Positions 22,596 to 35,487 of a stretch of 64,000 bases of DNA are shown one piece after another; within the stretch, counting starts at the first letter, position 1, and the number at the start of each line of letters is the position of its first letter. The notes below the pieces were generated by a model. The model was not told the origin of the DNA, ran no database searches, and was given only the letters and a program-made list of their open reading frames with translations. Origin of the DNA: Amphirosellinia nigrospora (lineage: Eukaryota; Ascomycota; Sordariomycetes; Xylariales; Xylariaceae). Made by a program: the position numbers and the translations under genes. The stretch covers positions 1,302,001 to 1,366,000 of the forward strand of contig SCHM01000005.1 in assembly GCA_004123355.1 (NCBI GenBank). The letters are read 5' to 3'.

Positions 22596-23737
22596 ATGGT
22601 ACGTTAGCCCAACCCCTGGTCTTGAACACCCAACTGACCGCATATTGCGGACGATAGGCCACAACATCCAAGCAGCGCCTGGCGCTTGCCATCTGCGATT
22701 TCCTATCCAGCTCGCTCGAAGACGGCACCTTATCCTCGGATGACAAGGATAGCATCGATGTCGCCATCAACTGCATTGCTGAGAGCTTCAAGGTCGACCC
22801 CGCCGACAAGACCGCCGTACAATCCGCCATCGGATCGCAGAACCTCATGCAGATCTACGGCGTCTACGAGAAACTCAAGTCATCAGGGAAACCTCCATCC
22901 TCCGCCTCCGCTTCCGCCTCCTCCGCTGGCGCCAGCGCCGCCGCCCCGAAGGTCCCCACCGACCAAGAAAAGGCCAGCGCCGAGGAACTCAAGGTCCAGG
23001 GCAACAAGGCCATGACCTCCAAGGACTACGCCCGCGCCATCGACCTGTACTCCCAGGCCCTCGCCCTGCACCCCGGGAATGCCATCTTCCTATCCAACCG
23101 CGCCGCCGCCTACAGCGCCGCCCGGGACCACGAGAGCGCCCGCGCCGATGCCGAGGCTGCCGTCGCCTCCGATCCCAATTATACCAAGGCCTGGTCGCGT
23201 CTGGGGCTTGCGCGGTTCGCCCTCGGCGACGCACGAGGTAGCATGGAGGCCTACAGCCAGGGTATCGACCACGAGGGCAGCGGCGGCTCCGATGCCATGA
23301 AGAAGGGCTTCGAGACGGCGAAAAGGCGCGTCGAGGAGCTCGAGGCCGAGGAGCGTGATAGCAGCAATCCCATCCCGCGCGGTCCTGCCGGCGGCGTTAA
23401 CGCCGGGGCGGGCGGCGGCATGCCCGATCTGAGCAGCCTGGCAGGCATGTTCGGCGGCGGTGCTGGTGCCGGAGGTGGTGGCGGCATGCCCGATCTCGGT
23501 TCCATCATGAGCAACCCCATGTTCGCAAACATGGCACAGAGCCTCATGTCGAATCCCGATATGATGCAGAACTTGATGAGCAACCCTCGCCTACGGGAGA
23601 TGGCCGACCGTTTCACCCAAGGCGGCGGCATGCCTGACATGGCTTCCTTGATGAACGACCCCAACATTGCTGAGATGGCCCGGAATATGATGGGCGGAGG
23701 TGGCCGCGGGGGTCCTCCGGGCTCCGGCGGACAATGA
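22596..23737 (+). CDS. sgt2: Small glutamine-rich TPR co-chaperone SGT2
   Basis: Cytosolic co-chaperone that receives tail-anchored membrane proteins and passes them to the GET pathway, binding Hsp70/Hsp90 through its TPRs. The initiator ATG (22596-22598) is followed directly by an intron (22599-22657). Exon 2 begins ATTSKQRLALAICDFLSSSL, the N-terminal dimerisation domain that contacts Get4/Get5. A linker rich in Ala/Ser leads to three TPRs (about residues 100-215): ELKVQGNKAMTSKDYARAID, PGNAIFLSNRAAAYSAARDHESA and TKAWSRLGLARFALGDARGSM. The C-terminus is Gly/Met-rich with repeated NP(M)F/NPRL-type motifs (SNPMFANMAQSLMSNPDMM, MNDPNIAEMARNMMGGGG), the substrate-binding domain. No frame break is seen. 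Confidence 0.95.
22599..22657 (+). other. Intron directly after the start codon of SGT2
   Basis: GTACGT donor adjoins the ATG; CTGAC branch; acceptor ATAG. The join makes M-A-T-T-S-K-Q-R. Confidence 0.9.
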
Positions 23738-24488
23738 TCCGTGTCGGTAGCACCTAATTAATCGAAAATAGCTTCTTGGCGATGGACGGGGGTAGCATGG
23801 GTTTGAAATGGCACAGGGCGAGCGATATCTAACGGGAAGGCCAAGTTTCAGGCGTTCATTCAAAGGAGCATAGGGCGAGCAAGATGGGCCAAAGATAGAA
23901 AGGCAAATTCCACCGACATGATGTTGACATTCGTCATTCTTCATTCGGGCAGAACCTAGGATTTCCACCTCATAACTGGCGCTTTGAAAACGACCTTCCC
24001 AGTAATACTTAGATCACATATGTTACGAGTCATGATACTCGACGTTCCAATAGAACTAGTTTGGGAATTAGTCTGTATTGCCATGTCGGCCGTCTAATTT
24101 CTACCGTACCAAAAGCGCCTGTCTATGCTGCAATCTTGCCAATCCATGGCCGCCGTACGCCGGAGGGTGAAGGAGACCAGGCGGGGTCGAGATCCGACCA
24201 CGCTACCGTACAGTAATCCGCGTCCTGGCGCCCAACGCTTCATTATTTTTTCTTGAAATCTTTGTTGCAACTCTAGGCCATGTATATTCCCATGTCGAAA
24301 CCCTTCTTCGTTCGAGTAGTCCTCAAGCCGTGAGTACAACGTGGAAATTTTGCTGTACAAGATGCCCGCCAAAGAGAAAAAAAGAAAAAGAGTAAAAATA
24401 CGCTCCGATGGTTAGATGCATACATTTCCTCTAACACCCCGTGGCCATATGTGTTTCACATCAAAAGACAAAGCTAAAATAATATCAT
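23738..24488. other. Convergent 3' flanks of SGT2 and ABC transporter genes
   Basis: 750 bp between two converging genes. No gene seen. An A-rich run is at about 24375-24398. Confidence 0.5.
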
Positions 24489-27400
24489 CTAAACGCGAAA
24501 GGACGTATTTAAGACAGGAAAACGAGAAGAAGGCCTCACGTCGGCCCGGTGTGTGGGTCTGGGCGCCAACGACGGCTGTGGTTTGCTGATAGCCAGCTTA
24601 CCTTGGTTCTGTTTTGGATTGGATGTGTTGCGCCGTCCTTTCCCACGATAACGGCCACGATGACCTCGACCGCGGGAACCTCTACCACGAGTGGCTACCG
24701 GTATAGTTTTAGCCTCGACCATCGCTTCCTTGGGCGTGCCGGGCTTCTCGTCAAACTGTGCCTGCATTTTATACCGAACTTCAGGAGCTACGTTCTCCAC
24801 ACGAGACGGTGAAGACGCTCGCGGGTTTGGTTCGGGCTGACTAACAGAACGTGATGGGCTGCAATGAAGAGGAAGCAGAGAAGGGTCCGGGCAGGAAACA
24901 GATTGCGACGTGTTGCGACGAGGCCTAGGCTCGGAGGAATCCGAAGCGGCTGCCTCCATGGTCACGTCAAAGTTATTAGGCGAAGCAGCAGCTGTGTTCG
25001 GTGGAGCTCGAACGTAATTGTGAGATGTGTCCCATTCCGGGCTAGAGCTCAAGTCGCCCACAGGAGCCTTTGGAGGTAACGTGACCTCGTCTTCGACATC
25101 TTCGGCCCAGCTACTATGGATTGGAGATGCAGACGCCGGCTGGATTGCGCGTAAGGTGCGTGGAGTGAACTCCGGTGCGCCGGGATTCAATCTTGAGCCC
25201 TACAAGTCAGAGATTAGTATCAATCAAAAAATCAAGATTGATTTTTTGACGGATCTACCTCTTTCCTGTGCGCAACCGGAGTATTCCTATCCTCGCCCTC
25301 AGCCGTGTCCGATCCATTCACCTCCACTTCTACTTCCACTTCGTCCACTGTAGAAAGTGATCCTACCGCCTCAGACGGGCTAGCTTCGCTCACCTCACCG
25401 TCGGTGAGCTCATTCGTTGCCCATTAGGTATATGCAAAGATGTTTTAGCAATATCAATACCCTCTTTTCGCTCTTTAGGCCTGACAAAGAGCTGTTTAGA
25501 CCACAGTTCCGCATATTTACCATTCTTAGCGATCAGTTCCTCGTGGCTGCCTTGCTCTACGACTTGGCCATACCACGACGAAGATGATGTCGGCATTCAT
25601 CACTGTTGATAGACGATGGCTATATAAATGTTAGTCATTCCCAGCAGCTACGAGTCTCTAGTTCCAAAGAACTTACGCCACAATGAATGTTGTCCGATTG
25701 TCACATAAAGCACGTAAGCCTTCCTGAATTTTATGCTCTGTATCCGTATCGACAGCACTTGTTGCCTCATCTAGAAGAACGATCTCTGGATCTTTGAGTA
25801 TGGCTCGAGCAATAGCAACTCGTTGCAGCTCTCCCCAGATAATTTCCTGTTACTTGTTAGTGAACACATTCATTCCATTAGGCCAGGGAACTTACACGCC
25901 GCGCTCTCCAACTCTAGTTTTATATCCCTCGGTGAAGCCCATAATCTGGTCATGAATGGCAGCGGCTTTACAAGCGGCGTAGACTTCTTCATCAGACGCA
26001 TCCAGCCGAGCGTACCTGACATTGTTGATCACAGTATCGTCAAAGAGAATAGGAGACTGAGGAACGATGCCGATACAGCGCCGCAAGCTATACAGTCGTA
26101 ATCAGCAACACGAATTCAAACGAGCTCAACTTAGGAGGGTTTTAAACTAGTTCCCTTACCTAGATAATGTGACATCCCGGATATCTTGGCCATCTATCAA
26201 GATCGAGCCACCGGTTACGTCGTAGAATCGATCAAGCACTTTGAATATAGTCGATTTTCCGGCGCCTGTTGCCCCTACGAAGGCAACAGTAGTGCCAGGT
26301 GGTGCAGAAAGCTTTACGCCCTTCAAGATGTCCTTCTTCTTGTCGTAACTAAAGCTGACATTACGAAACTCAACCTTCCCACCCTTGAGTTTCAGAGGCT
26401 TGGCACCAGGTTTGTCGACAACGGTGGGTTTGGTTAGCATCACTTCTAAGAGCCGTTCGACTTGAACTAAACTTTGGCTGATGTTTCGTCCCATGGTAGA
26501 GAAAAACTGCAGGGGTGAGGTAAGCTGGCTCCAATACGTCAAGAGCATGACGAAGTCACCTGGCGTAGCCTTCTTCTGGGTGATCTGGTAGACAGCCAAA
26601 AATGCACCAGCAAGCAGGCCCGCGGTGAGAATTAGGTACTGGAACGCTTGTCCGACAAGATATCCCATAGAAATAGACTTGTAGGCCTCGACCTGAGACT
26701 TTACGGCTTTACTATACCGGCCCTCCTCGTATGGAACTTGGTTGAAGGCGCTCACAGTGTACCAGCCTTGGATACCGGCTTGGCGAGTGTAGTGCTCCTC
26801 AAAATATCTATCCAGGTATTAGAGTGTCTCCTAGATGAGGTGTAGGATAACTTACGTGCTGACCACTTTTTTTCTCTTCTCCTTAAACTTCGAAATGAGC
26901 CGAGCAGCAGACTGGATGAATGCTATGCCTGTAGCCATGGTGATAAAACCTTCATACGGACCGAATTTGACGGATAGATATGTAAAAGCCACAACCAAGT
27001 CAATAACCATTGGGACCGCCTGAAAGCAGATGGACTCCAGTAGGCTAGTGATATGGTAACCATTCGAAATGGCTACTTGGATATCAGACGAGCTCTGGCT
27101 ATCGTGGAATTCGGATGACAGGTTCATAACATGCGAATATGCCGCCACGCTGAGGGCCTCTTGGGAGTAGTATTCAACCGGCATCCAAAGCATGTATCGG
27201 ATCAGAGGAAGACCAGCTTCGGATGACAGAATTCGGAGGACTGCGAATATCATAACCTGCACCCAAGGGCTTTCTTTCGATATGCCTCCCAGTGAGTCCA
27301 GTACAGCACCATACTGACGAGGTATCAAGAAGTTTAGCCCATTGCCAGCGAGCAGGCATAGACCTACGAGGAGGACATGAAATTGCAAGCGACGGTTCCC

Positions 27401-28248
27401 AACCGGCCAAATATAGGGGAAGAACACCATGAAACCTTTGACATAGGCAATCCAACTACCTTCGCTCTTAAGCCGTTTTTCCATCTTCTGAGGAGACGCT
27501 GTTGGCGTTCCCAAGGCGATTCTGGATCTGTAGGTGAATTTGCTGTTTCTGTGTTGTTTGCATCAGTGTTAGTTGCCTCGGAACTAGTCCCATAGCCACT
27601 ATCAGCTGAACCGTTCCCATTGCTCAATTGTTGGTCGGACTTAGGTAGCAACGGAGAACGTTCTTCGTCGCAGCTGTCTGTATCGATATAGTTGTAGGAC
27701 GAGAAGTAGATCAAGATGATGCCGAGCATTACGGCGAAACGAAAAACCGAAAGAGCGGCATCCAACCGTATAAAGACAGGCAGCTCAAGCTCCGGGTGGG
27801 CGTCGAGATGAACTGTGGAGGCTTCATGGGCGATAAGGAGCTTTATCACAGCAATAGCCGGTTCGAATAGCGAGGCCATCAGCCATGAACCATAATACGG
27901 ATACCATACAATCTCGGCAGCATCTCCGATACTGTTCTGTTGCACTCCAAAGATTAAGACGCATGCTAGCAAGCCGATAATGGTAGATTGGGCGGGCCAG
28001 CGCGACCAGGCCAAGATCTCAACGAGCTTCAGCACAATCTGGACCCCATATAAAGTAATGAATAGGAACAGAGAATACCAGATGGCCTTGAACCTGACTG
28101 GTGGTGTCTTTGTGGAAGAATTCTGTAGGGCACAAAGAACGACGGCCGACGAAACAGCAAAGTAGATGAATACAGCAAGCGGATAAACGTAGTGCAGGAC
28201 TGCCTGCGCATAGTGCAGAGCGCTACTCATGATGTCGGCCGTAGGCAA
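24489..28248 (-). CDS. HMT1-type ABC transporter with PAM2/RG-rich tail
   Basis: Predicted half-size ABCB transporter of the vacuolar heavy-metal-tolerance (HMT1/ABCB6) group. It begins with about five extra membrane helices ([35 protein letters not shown]) and an acidic Ser-rich loop. The exporter domain follows ([43 protein letters not shown]), then the nucleotide-binding domain. Motifs: Walker [11 protein letters not shown]-loop [13 protein letters not shown], signature LSGGELQR (one G short as read), Walker [14 protein letters not shown] and H-loop AHRLST. Introns: 26808-26855, 26088-26159, 25847-25895, 25620-25676 and 25200-25258. After [14 protein letters not shown] an acidic spacer and the last intron lead to [13 protein letters not shown], a PAM2-type motif, and a tail with [13 protein letters not shown] ending NTSFRV. 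Frame breaks lie near 27478, 25834, 25575 and 25425. The start could also be 28230. Confidence 0.82.
25200..25258 (-). other. Last intron of the ABC transporter gene, with hairpin
   Basis: GTAGAT to TTGTAG joins AHRKE to [13 protein letters not shown]. It contains a perfect 12-bp inverted repeat (25224-25235 with 25238-25249) separated by two bases. Confidence 0.65.
25224..25249. repeat. Perfect 12-bp inverted repeat inside intron
   Basis: TCAAAAAATCAA, then GA, then its exact reverse complement. In RNA this would be a tight AU-rich stem with almost no loop; a two-base loop means the innermost pairs must open. Confidence 0.85.
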
Positions 28249-28896
28249 CAGATGCGAGGTCGGAGATGCGAGGCTGAGCCAACCAACCGGACAGCGGTAG
28301 GGCTTCTATGATATCCGATTTACGGAACCGTAACCGCGAGAAGACTTAACAAGTGATGAAGGTTGCCTAGAAGCGGGTTTAATTGTGTTAGTCGTGGATG
28401 GTTCTCGGTGCCAAACAGCATGGAAAACAAGCGCTACCGTTGGAAAGGTGATTTGCAAGTAAAGAAGAGAACAACTGCACAGTGGGAAGAGGTCTGGCCG
28501 CCAGGGAAATGGTAGAGGTGGAGGTAGAGGTGGAGGCAAGGAAATGCAAGCAGAATCGAGGGCGTTATGGACGAGTCAGGGACATGCCACTTTCCGGCGA
28601 CAACACACCGATAGAGAAATCACACCTCAACTCGAAGTCCAGCTGTGAGGGGCAGCGTTTAAGTGAGTCTCAGGTGGAGGTCGACACGGCGAGTCGACGA
28701 AGACCAAGACCAAGCGGAAGCTACTGCACCGAGGGTACGATGTGCTTTGGCCTGAACATAGGAGGCAGATACGACGAGGAATCCCTGGACGAATGCAAGG
28801 CAGATGCAAAGTATATGCAGATCAAGGCAAACGACAGGCATCGCTCGTGTGTTATCCAGCACGCAGAAGGCCTCCCCGTAGGCGTACAGACAGATG

Positions 28897-28930
28897 TAGG
28901 TAGGTGAGGTAGGTGAGGTAGGTGAGGTAG
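28897..28930 (+). repeat. GTAGGTGAG minisatellite
   Basis: Three and a half tandem copies of the 9-mer GTAGGTGAG. Confidence 0.8.
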
Positions 28931-31900
28931 GCAGGCAAGGGATATAGATGGGGGATAGGATTCAGGCGGCAGTGGAAACTCGAAGGGGTTTGATGGACTA
29001 GAGGTACCTAAATTCAAGGTTTGTTGCATGTAGAGAGACGCATAACACGGAAGGCAAAATTCCAATCAAGTTGGACTAACTACCTGAGCAGGCAGGTAGG
29101 CACTCTATAAGACGGGAGGAAAGGGGAAGCCGCGACGAGGAACAGAATAGTAGCAACACCTGGGCAATAACAATAGCGCAAGGAAACAGCATCGGCAGCA
29201 GCAGCCGCAGCAGCAAACAACGTCATACCACACACGCCTTGAGCCGTGAACAGTTGGCAGTCGCTTCCAAGAGGGGATCTAGCTAGGTAGAGAGGGTTCA
29301 GTCAACCAAGCCATCTCCCCTAACACGTACTAGGTAGTTTCTTCGCATGTCTGGCATTTTGGTTTTATGCCAAGCTACCATTGGTATTGCTGTTACTGCT
29401 GCTGCTGCTGCGCGCCGCCGATCTTGTTCTTTGTTGTTGTCGTCGTCGTCGTCGCTGTCACTCTTCTGAAACGACGTCGGGCTTTGAAGATACATGCACC
29501 CTTCCCATTCATGCCACCATCCGAACACCATTGCTTCTTACAGGACCAGAGGAGAGGAAGAGCCCACGCGGCCTACCATCGATGAGTCAATAAGAGGATG
29601 GACGTTATTCCACTTACTCGACCACTTCGTACATAGTCACCACACGAGAGTGAGATGGGAGACTAGCTGAGTGATGATATGTATTTTGTTTGCCTGTGGG
29701 CGCCTAAGTAGCCATTCAAAACTCCACGCAGCTCAGGCAAGACGGGCCTATCTCGGCTACGGGTCGAGCTAAGAATCCTCATGTCAGCTTGGAACCACCT
29801 CAAGGCGTCTTCGGCTATGCACATGTGAGAAGGAGCGAGGCATATATATGCGTATTAATGCAGACGAGTTCCGCCTCTCGTGCTGTCAGCCCTATGAGCA
29901 CAACCAGCAGATGTTGGTGCATAGAGAATGGGGGCCGAGAAGACGCAAAGCCAAAAGAAGTCAAGGGGGGACAGAGATGGGGCAACAAACAGACCAGCTT
30001 GATAGGTCGTCTCGGATCGACGGGGAGTGATATTACGCGACCAAGAGCAGTTTCGCTTTGAGGCGTGGACGAAGTTGATGTTTGCTTCTTTGGGGTCTGT
30101 GGCCAGCAGGAACAGCTACGAACAGAGGCGGAAGTCGACGACAAGATCGTGGGTTGGAACGAAAGGCAATTAGACAAGAACTCGGGGGTATGTATGTAGG
30201 CAGGTGGGAGTGGCCAGAGTCCAGACACAACCGGAGTCTCTAGCCCCAGGACGTCCTGAATCAGTGTGCCAGTCGTTGTGATCCGCGTCGAAGGTTCAGA
30301 GACTGGGATAGGCAGATCATTGTGTGCACACAGGCGGTCAGCGGCAGACGGCTTGGTACATCCAGTGTACATACATGGCCATACTAGATAGTAGATCCAC
30401 CGTCTTTAGCCTTCGCTGCCGTACCCGGAGATATGGACAACCGGCCTACAAAGTTGACGCTAGACCGTTCAGAGTATGGGAAAGTCAGGGATTGACGATG
30501 ACTGACAATCCTGTGACAAGACGCCGTTGGTCAACTCGTCCATCGCGACTCGATGCGTGGCTGTGCCCTCGCATCATCTGTGCCGTGTGCTTTTTCAAGG
30601 GATCGTTGCTCATAGATGATAAACAGCGAGCTGCTGTGCGAGTCTAGTGTGGTGTCACGTGTGTGTTGGCCAACACATCAACAAAAGGTCTCGGAGACGC
30701 AAGGGAAAGCGTCTTTTAGTATACTTTTGCCGGCTCTCTCACACTCCAGCAGCGAACCGTACACGATCACGCCACTGGGTACTTTACCTAGTAGGTAGTT
30801 GACTAAGTCCTCTGTTTGCGTGAAGCTGCACTAGAAGAACGCCTCATGATTATCGTATCCTGTCTTCCTTGGGGCTCACGACCATTGGTCAATCCTACCA
30901 TGGGGCTACTGCTATGCTAGGTGTTGGTGCTATTATCATTGCTTTTTTTATCAATTCCCAGGTGCGGAACCATTTGATGGACCCATGTGATCCGCTCGCA
31001 ACGAGGCCGGCGTCGGCACTAACAAGGGTGGCCCTGGCGAACAAAAATCAATAAAGGTCGAGAACCTTGCAGGCCGTTACATTTTCAGGGGTTGATGGCC
31101 ATCATTAACCTACCTTGGTCACCATTCAACCCGCTGGTTCCCATTTCGAGCCTCCCCCTGTCAGCTGTACTTCATAACAAATGTCGAACGTTGAACATGC
31201 TATCATTCAACATGGCATCGCCCGCCTCAAAGCAGCATCGACTATTACTCTCTTGCGTAAGCATGGGTGCCGGAAACAACGGTCCATACCCGGTGCTCTG
31301 TGCCCTGGTATTGCATATGCAGATGCGCGTGTACCGCGGTGTCGGCGTCGGTGTCGGCGTCGGCGGCATGATGGATCCTCGTCGCCAGTTATCTCTTCTC
31401 CCTACATAACATGGCTCTGCGCCTCATTTGTTGGCCGATGGCTACTTCTTTGGTCGATATCTGTGTCCATCCGAGTCAACTACGACGCTTGTTGTTGGTG
31501 GAAGGCGAAAACATCGCATATGCTATGACAAAGCTCCTGCTTATTCGTGGCGAAGTGGTTCACAGGCAACGTAGCAGAACGAACAGCTCACCATTATCGT
31601 AGGCTCCAGCAATTAATATCGCGCTTCGCAGCTTGAGCAGATCACAAGGTTTCACGCTATGGTTGCATTCAAATGCCATGTACCACTTCCCACGCCCCTC
31701 ACTGAAAATGCGGCGACTAATACCAACCAGACAGATGAGATCATGGGACATCCCAACGGCAAGACCCGGCTGAGTGGTCACCAATAAGATCCGAAATGAG
31801 TATATCGACTGTTTTAGACCGTTCCATCCATGTCTAGACACGTGGGAGACGGCTCACCGTTCCCATTCATCTCCATAACACTCCCCTTTAGGACGAGAAC

Positions 31901-33655
31901 TCTGAAGAGGGGCACGGGGCCATATCGTAAGTACAACGAAAAGGCCACCGGTGCAATTGCTGGCTGTCTGTGCTTTGCCCGATCCACTACCAGGACCGGC
32001 CTTCCCCACGGACCGTCTCTCTATTTGCCCTGAGGCACACCGAGCTCAGTCTCCGTCGCGATTAAGTTGCATAAAGTAAGCTCGTGTATCCTAGTCCCAA
32101 CGCCGTTTCACGGACTCGGCATGCATGCAGTAGGTGACGTCGATCAATGCGTAAGTCCTATTTGAGTGTCGTCATCCAAAGCAAGCATGACCCCAACGAG
32201 AGGCAACCTCGATATTCGAGCAGTCCGTGAGATACCAGACATGGCGGCTTGGAGTTTTCGTACCTACAGATCCTTTGCAATGCTGTCTAAAATCATACAA
32301 TCATAACCACGCACACGTTTTCATTCGAGGCGGAGTCCTACCTAGCTTGCCTCGGATCACGTCAGCATCTGACACCCCTCCTCTGCCAAATGCGCCATGA
32401 ACAAGTCATGCTATGGTTTGGATGACAAAGTTTGGATATCAAGCATTGTGCTATTGGCTAAATGGGGCTCACCGCCATAGGATGATACATTAACCTGAGT
32501 CAGAATAGGGGCTCAATCTACATAATCCAAATATCAGCGAACCTTGTTCCCGATTCTTTCACCTGGAAATACCATTAGAAGCTCAAAAAGATGACATTCT
32601 TAGTTTAGTTTCATAGCACGCACTTTTCAAGCACAATTATGCATTGAATCCATGGTATCCACACTCTAAAACAAGCACCAGAGCTCATATAGCAGGCATG
32701 AATAACTATGCCATGGCTCGCCTCGAGGCACCGCAGGCTGAAGTAGGAAAGAGGAGATCGATCCTACATGAGTCCTTTTGATAATATTCAGAGTCACCCC
32801 CACCCACCAAGCCCACAACTTCACTTTCGAAAGTCAATGAGCTGTGTTTTCTGAATTGACTTTGCGCACTGAACCTTGGCAATCGACAAGGTCGAGAAAA
32901 CACAATAGAGGACTACATTTAAGCAATTATCATTATAAACAACCATCACGAATAACACAAATACAGTCGGCTCAATACAACAACATATACCGCGGTGGGC
33001 GTGTGGCCGTGATAGCCTACAGAGTTCCTGACTAATACTGAGCAGCAAAAACTTCAAGATCTACCATAATACGCAAAGTTCCACACACACATCACGAGGA
33101 CAGCAAAGGTCACCCAGCCATGGATACCTTTCTGCCTTGCCATGTGACAGGTTTCTCAACCGGCGCTTCCGCAGCCCATGGTATCTTTTCTTTGGTAGCA
33201 TTGGTTATACTACTCCTTCGATACGTATATCTCATAAGTGAAAATTCTACAACAGTCGGCTTTCAAATATTGACTAACGACTACAAGCAATTGATTTAAT
33301 GGAAGAAGAGAAGGGGCAAAACTTACAAAAGCATTCCCGGTAATTTCAACATCGACACAACTCACAAGCGTATGTTATCTCAAACTTCTGGCGAAAGCTA
33401 AATCATAGGAAGTAAATCAGCGGTGTACTCAGATGATCTAGAAAGTCTGTATACAAGTGATCCTTCGGATCATAGTTAGCCCGATCTCTCTCTAAAGGAT
33501 CTGTCACGAGAGTCTATGTAAAGAGCTTAGAAATAGCTTCAATTGAGTAATAATCAATTATAGTTTCAAAAGCGCTATGAAGATCTAACTTCTCTATCTA
33601 TACGCAGCAAAATTCCATGCCTTTTATGCTCGAATATCCTTCTCATCTATCCTAA

Positions 33656-33790
33656 AGCCTCGCAGACCTCCGTAGACCTGTGTAGCTGGAGTCTGTGTGT
33701 CTCAGTAATCTATCTCGGTCCTTGGTGAATAACTGAGACTCGTGCGACTCTGTCAGCCTCGTAGGGTAGTATTTACCGAGATCTGTGTGA
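33656..33790 (+). repeat. Diverged direct repeat, copy A
   Basis: Begins AGCCTCGCAGACCTCCGTAG and shares ordered blocks (CCGTAGAC, CTATCTCG, CTTGGT, TCGTG) with copy B at about 34572. Divergence is high, as expected of an old or RIP-altered repeat; its family is unknown. Confidence 0.4.
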
Positions 33791-34571
33791 CAAGATCTCT
33801 ATGTCATGAACCTAGTATATAGTTTTAGAGATCTACCTGCAACAAAAAGCGTTTATTATCTCCATCATACGGCTAACATGTTTCGTTTATCTATTGACTT
33901 CATGTCACAAATCGGAGTATCCAATCTCGCAACCGATAAATTAAAAGCACTGGCTATATTTTTAAAACTCTTTAGTCTCTTCAATATTTTGAGTTTTTCT
34001 TTTCTTTGATACTTTTTTTAACTTACTTGACGCCTTGAAATGACGATCGACTGAATTTTGCTCCTGTGATAATTAGCAGCGGAACACTTACTAGTCGCAA
34101 CCAGGCAAAATAAGCTCTAGGCTCGAAATGAATGAAAAGAACTCATCCCTTGCTTTTTAGGATTTAAATTTGATATTGAGTTTTAATTAGACGAACTTGG
34201 GCATTCGGTTTAGACCGTAAACCTGTCGAAAATTGAAGGTCGTCTAGTTCAAGATAGTCCACACTCCTCCACGTCGCATCGTGTGTCTCAACATGGCATG
34301 TCCGATTGTATGTTCCTAAACTAGCCGCAGCCTGCTTGTTGAGCCGCATTTGTGGTACTTAGTTTTGCTGCATCAGCTTTCAGCCGGCTACTAGCGTCAA
34401 ATTCAACTGGCCGCTACTTCTGCGCAGACTTGCATTCTCTTACAAGTGCTCTCAAATATCCTACTAGGTTTCTAATAACAAGAACCTTTAACTGGCCATA
34501 TATTTCTCTACATTTACACGCCGGAGGATCCCATCCCTTTATATTCTAACAGCCTCGTATCTATTTCTATA

Positions 34572-34690
34572 GCCTCGCGGACCCCGTAGACTCGTGTCTC
34601 CAGAATCTAACCTATCTCGTTAGTCGGTATCGGCCTTTGGTAAGATTCGTGTAACTTTACCAACTTCATGTTCCAGGCCGTTGAACTAGA
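34572..34690 (+). repeat. Diverged direct repeat, copy B
   Basis: Begins AGCCTCGCGGACCCCGTAG and aligns in blocks with copy A at 33656. Confidence 0.4.
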
Positions 34691-35487
34691 TCCACGTGAC
34701 AATAGTGGCCTGGGTGCCATAAGACGAAATACTTTTTACGCTTTTCTAGATTTCGAGATGATTTCGTGCGTACGAAATGGGTGCTCAACTTAATCATGTA
34801 CTTGGGCTGGCTTTTTTTACCCCCGACTGTGCACGGGAATAATGCTGCCATCTAGGGCCCACATGTCCAAAGAAAATGCTTTGAATAAAATTCATCATCA
34901 AACGCGAATATTTCGTTTATACGAGCGAGAAAGTGTTGATTAAAGCTTACTGTTTTTATCACGCCTGCTCCATATCGAATGACCTAGGCGTAGACGGTTA
35001 TTGACAGGTCTGCGATGGTGGGTTAGGGTTTCTCATGCAGCAATAGTTTTCACACTTGACTATCTGCGAGATTTTGACAACTGTGATTAGTAGTTTCCTA
35101 TTTATTATTATTGCTTATTAAAGATACACCAGCTTACAAGTCTTGATATTGTTGACTACTTAATGGTCCATGATTATACTCCGACTCACCATGTAAACAA
35201 AGCCGAGGCAAGAGTCTTCTGTGATCCCTCATTTAAGCGCCGTTGTTAGATAAGCCGCCGTTATTAAATAAGCCATATTCGAAGTGGGGCCAGGAGGAGG
35301 GCGCAGGCCTAACCTGCAGTTTAGCTCTTTTATGATTGATGATGAAGATGTCGGACTTAGCAGAGGTCCAAATTCGCCCTAATAACTGCTAGGCAGCCTC
35401 TTTTCTCTTCTCCCCGCTGCTTCCGTCCTCGCCATGTTTATATACCTATCAATCATTTATCCCCGATGCGCAACTAAACTTCATTCC

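Larger units (their letters stand above)
28249..35487. other. Gene desert 1
   Basis: About 7.2 kb without a reading frame I can support. The first kilobase is the promoter side of the ABC transporter. It holds several simple repeats (28897-28930; CTG/GTC triplet runs near 29398-29458; GTCGGC-type repeats near 31340-31366). The 32-35 kb part is AT-rich and contains a diverged direct-repeat pair (33656 and 34572). Longer frames such as the minus-strand one at 29815-30372 are Ser/Thr/Pro-biased and carry no family motif. Confidence 0.5.

Noticed and set aside
29815-30372. 185-codon minus-strand open frame
   Set aside because: Ser/Thr/Pro-biased, no domain, no codon signal and no recognisable start context; probably chance in GC-richer intergenic DNA.
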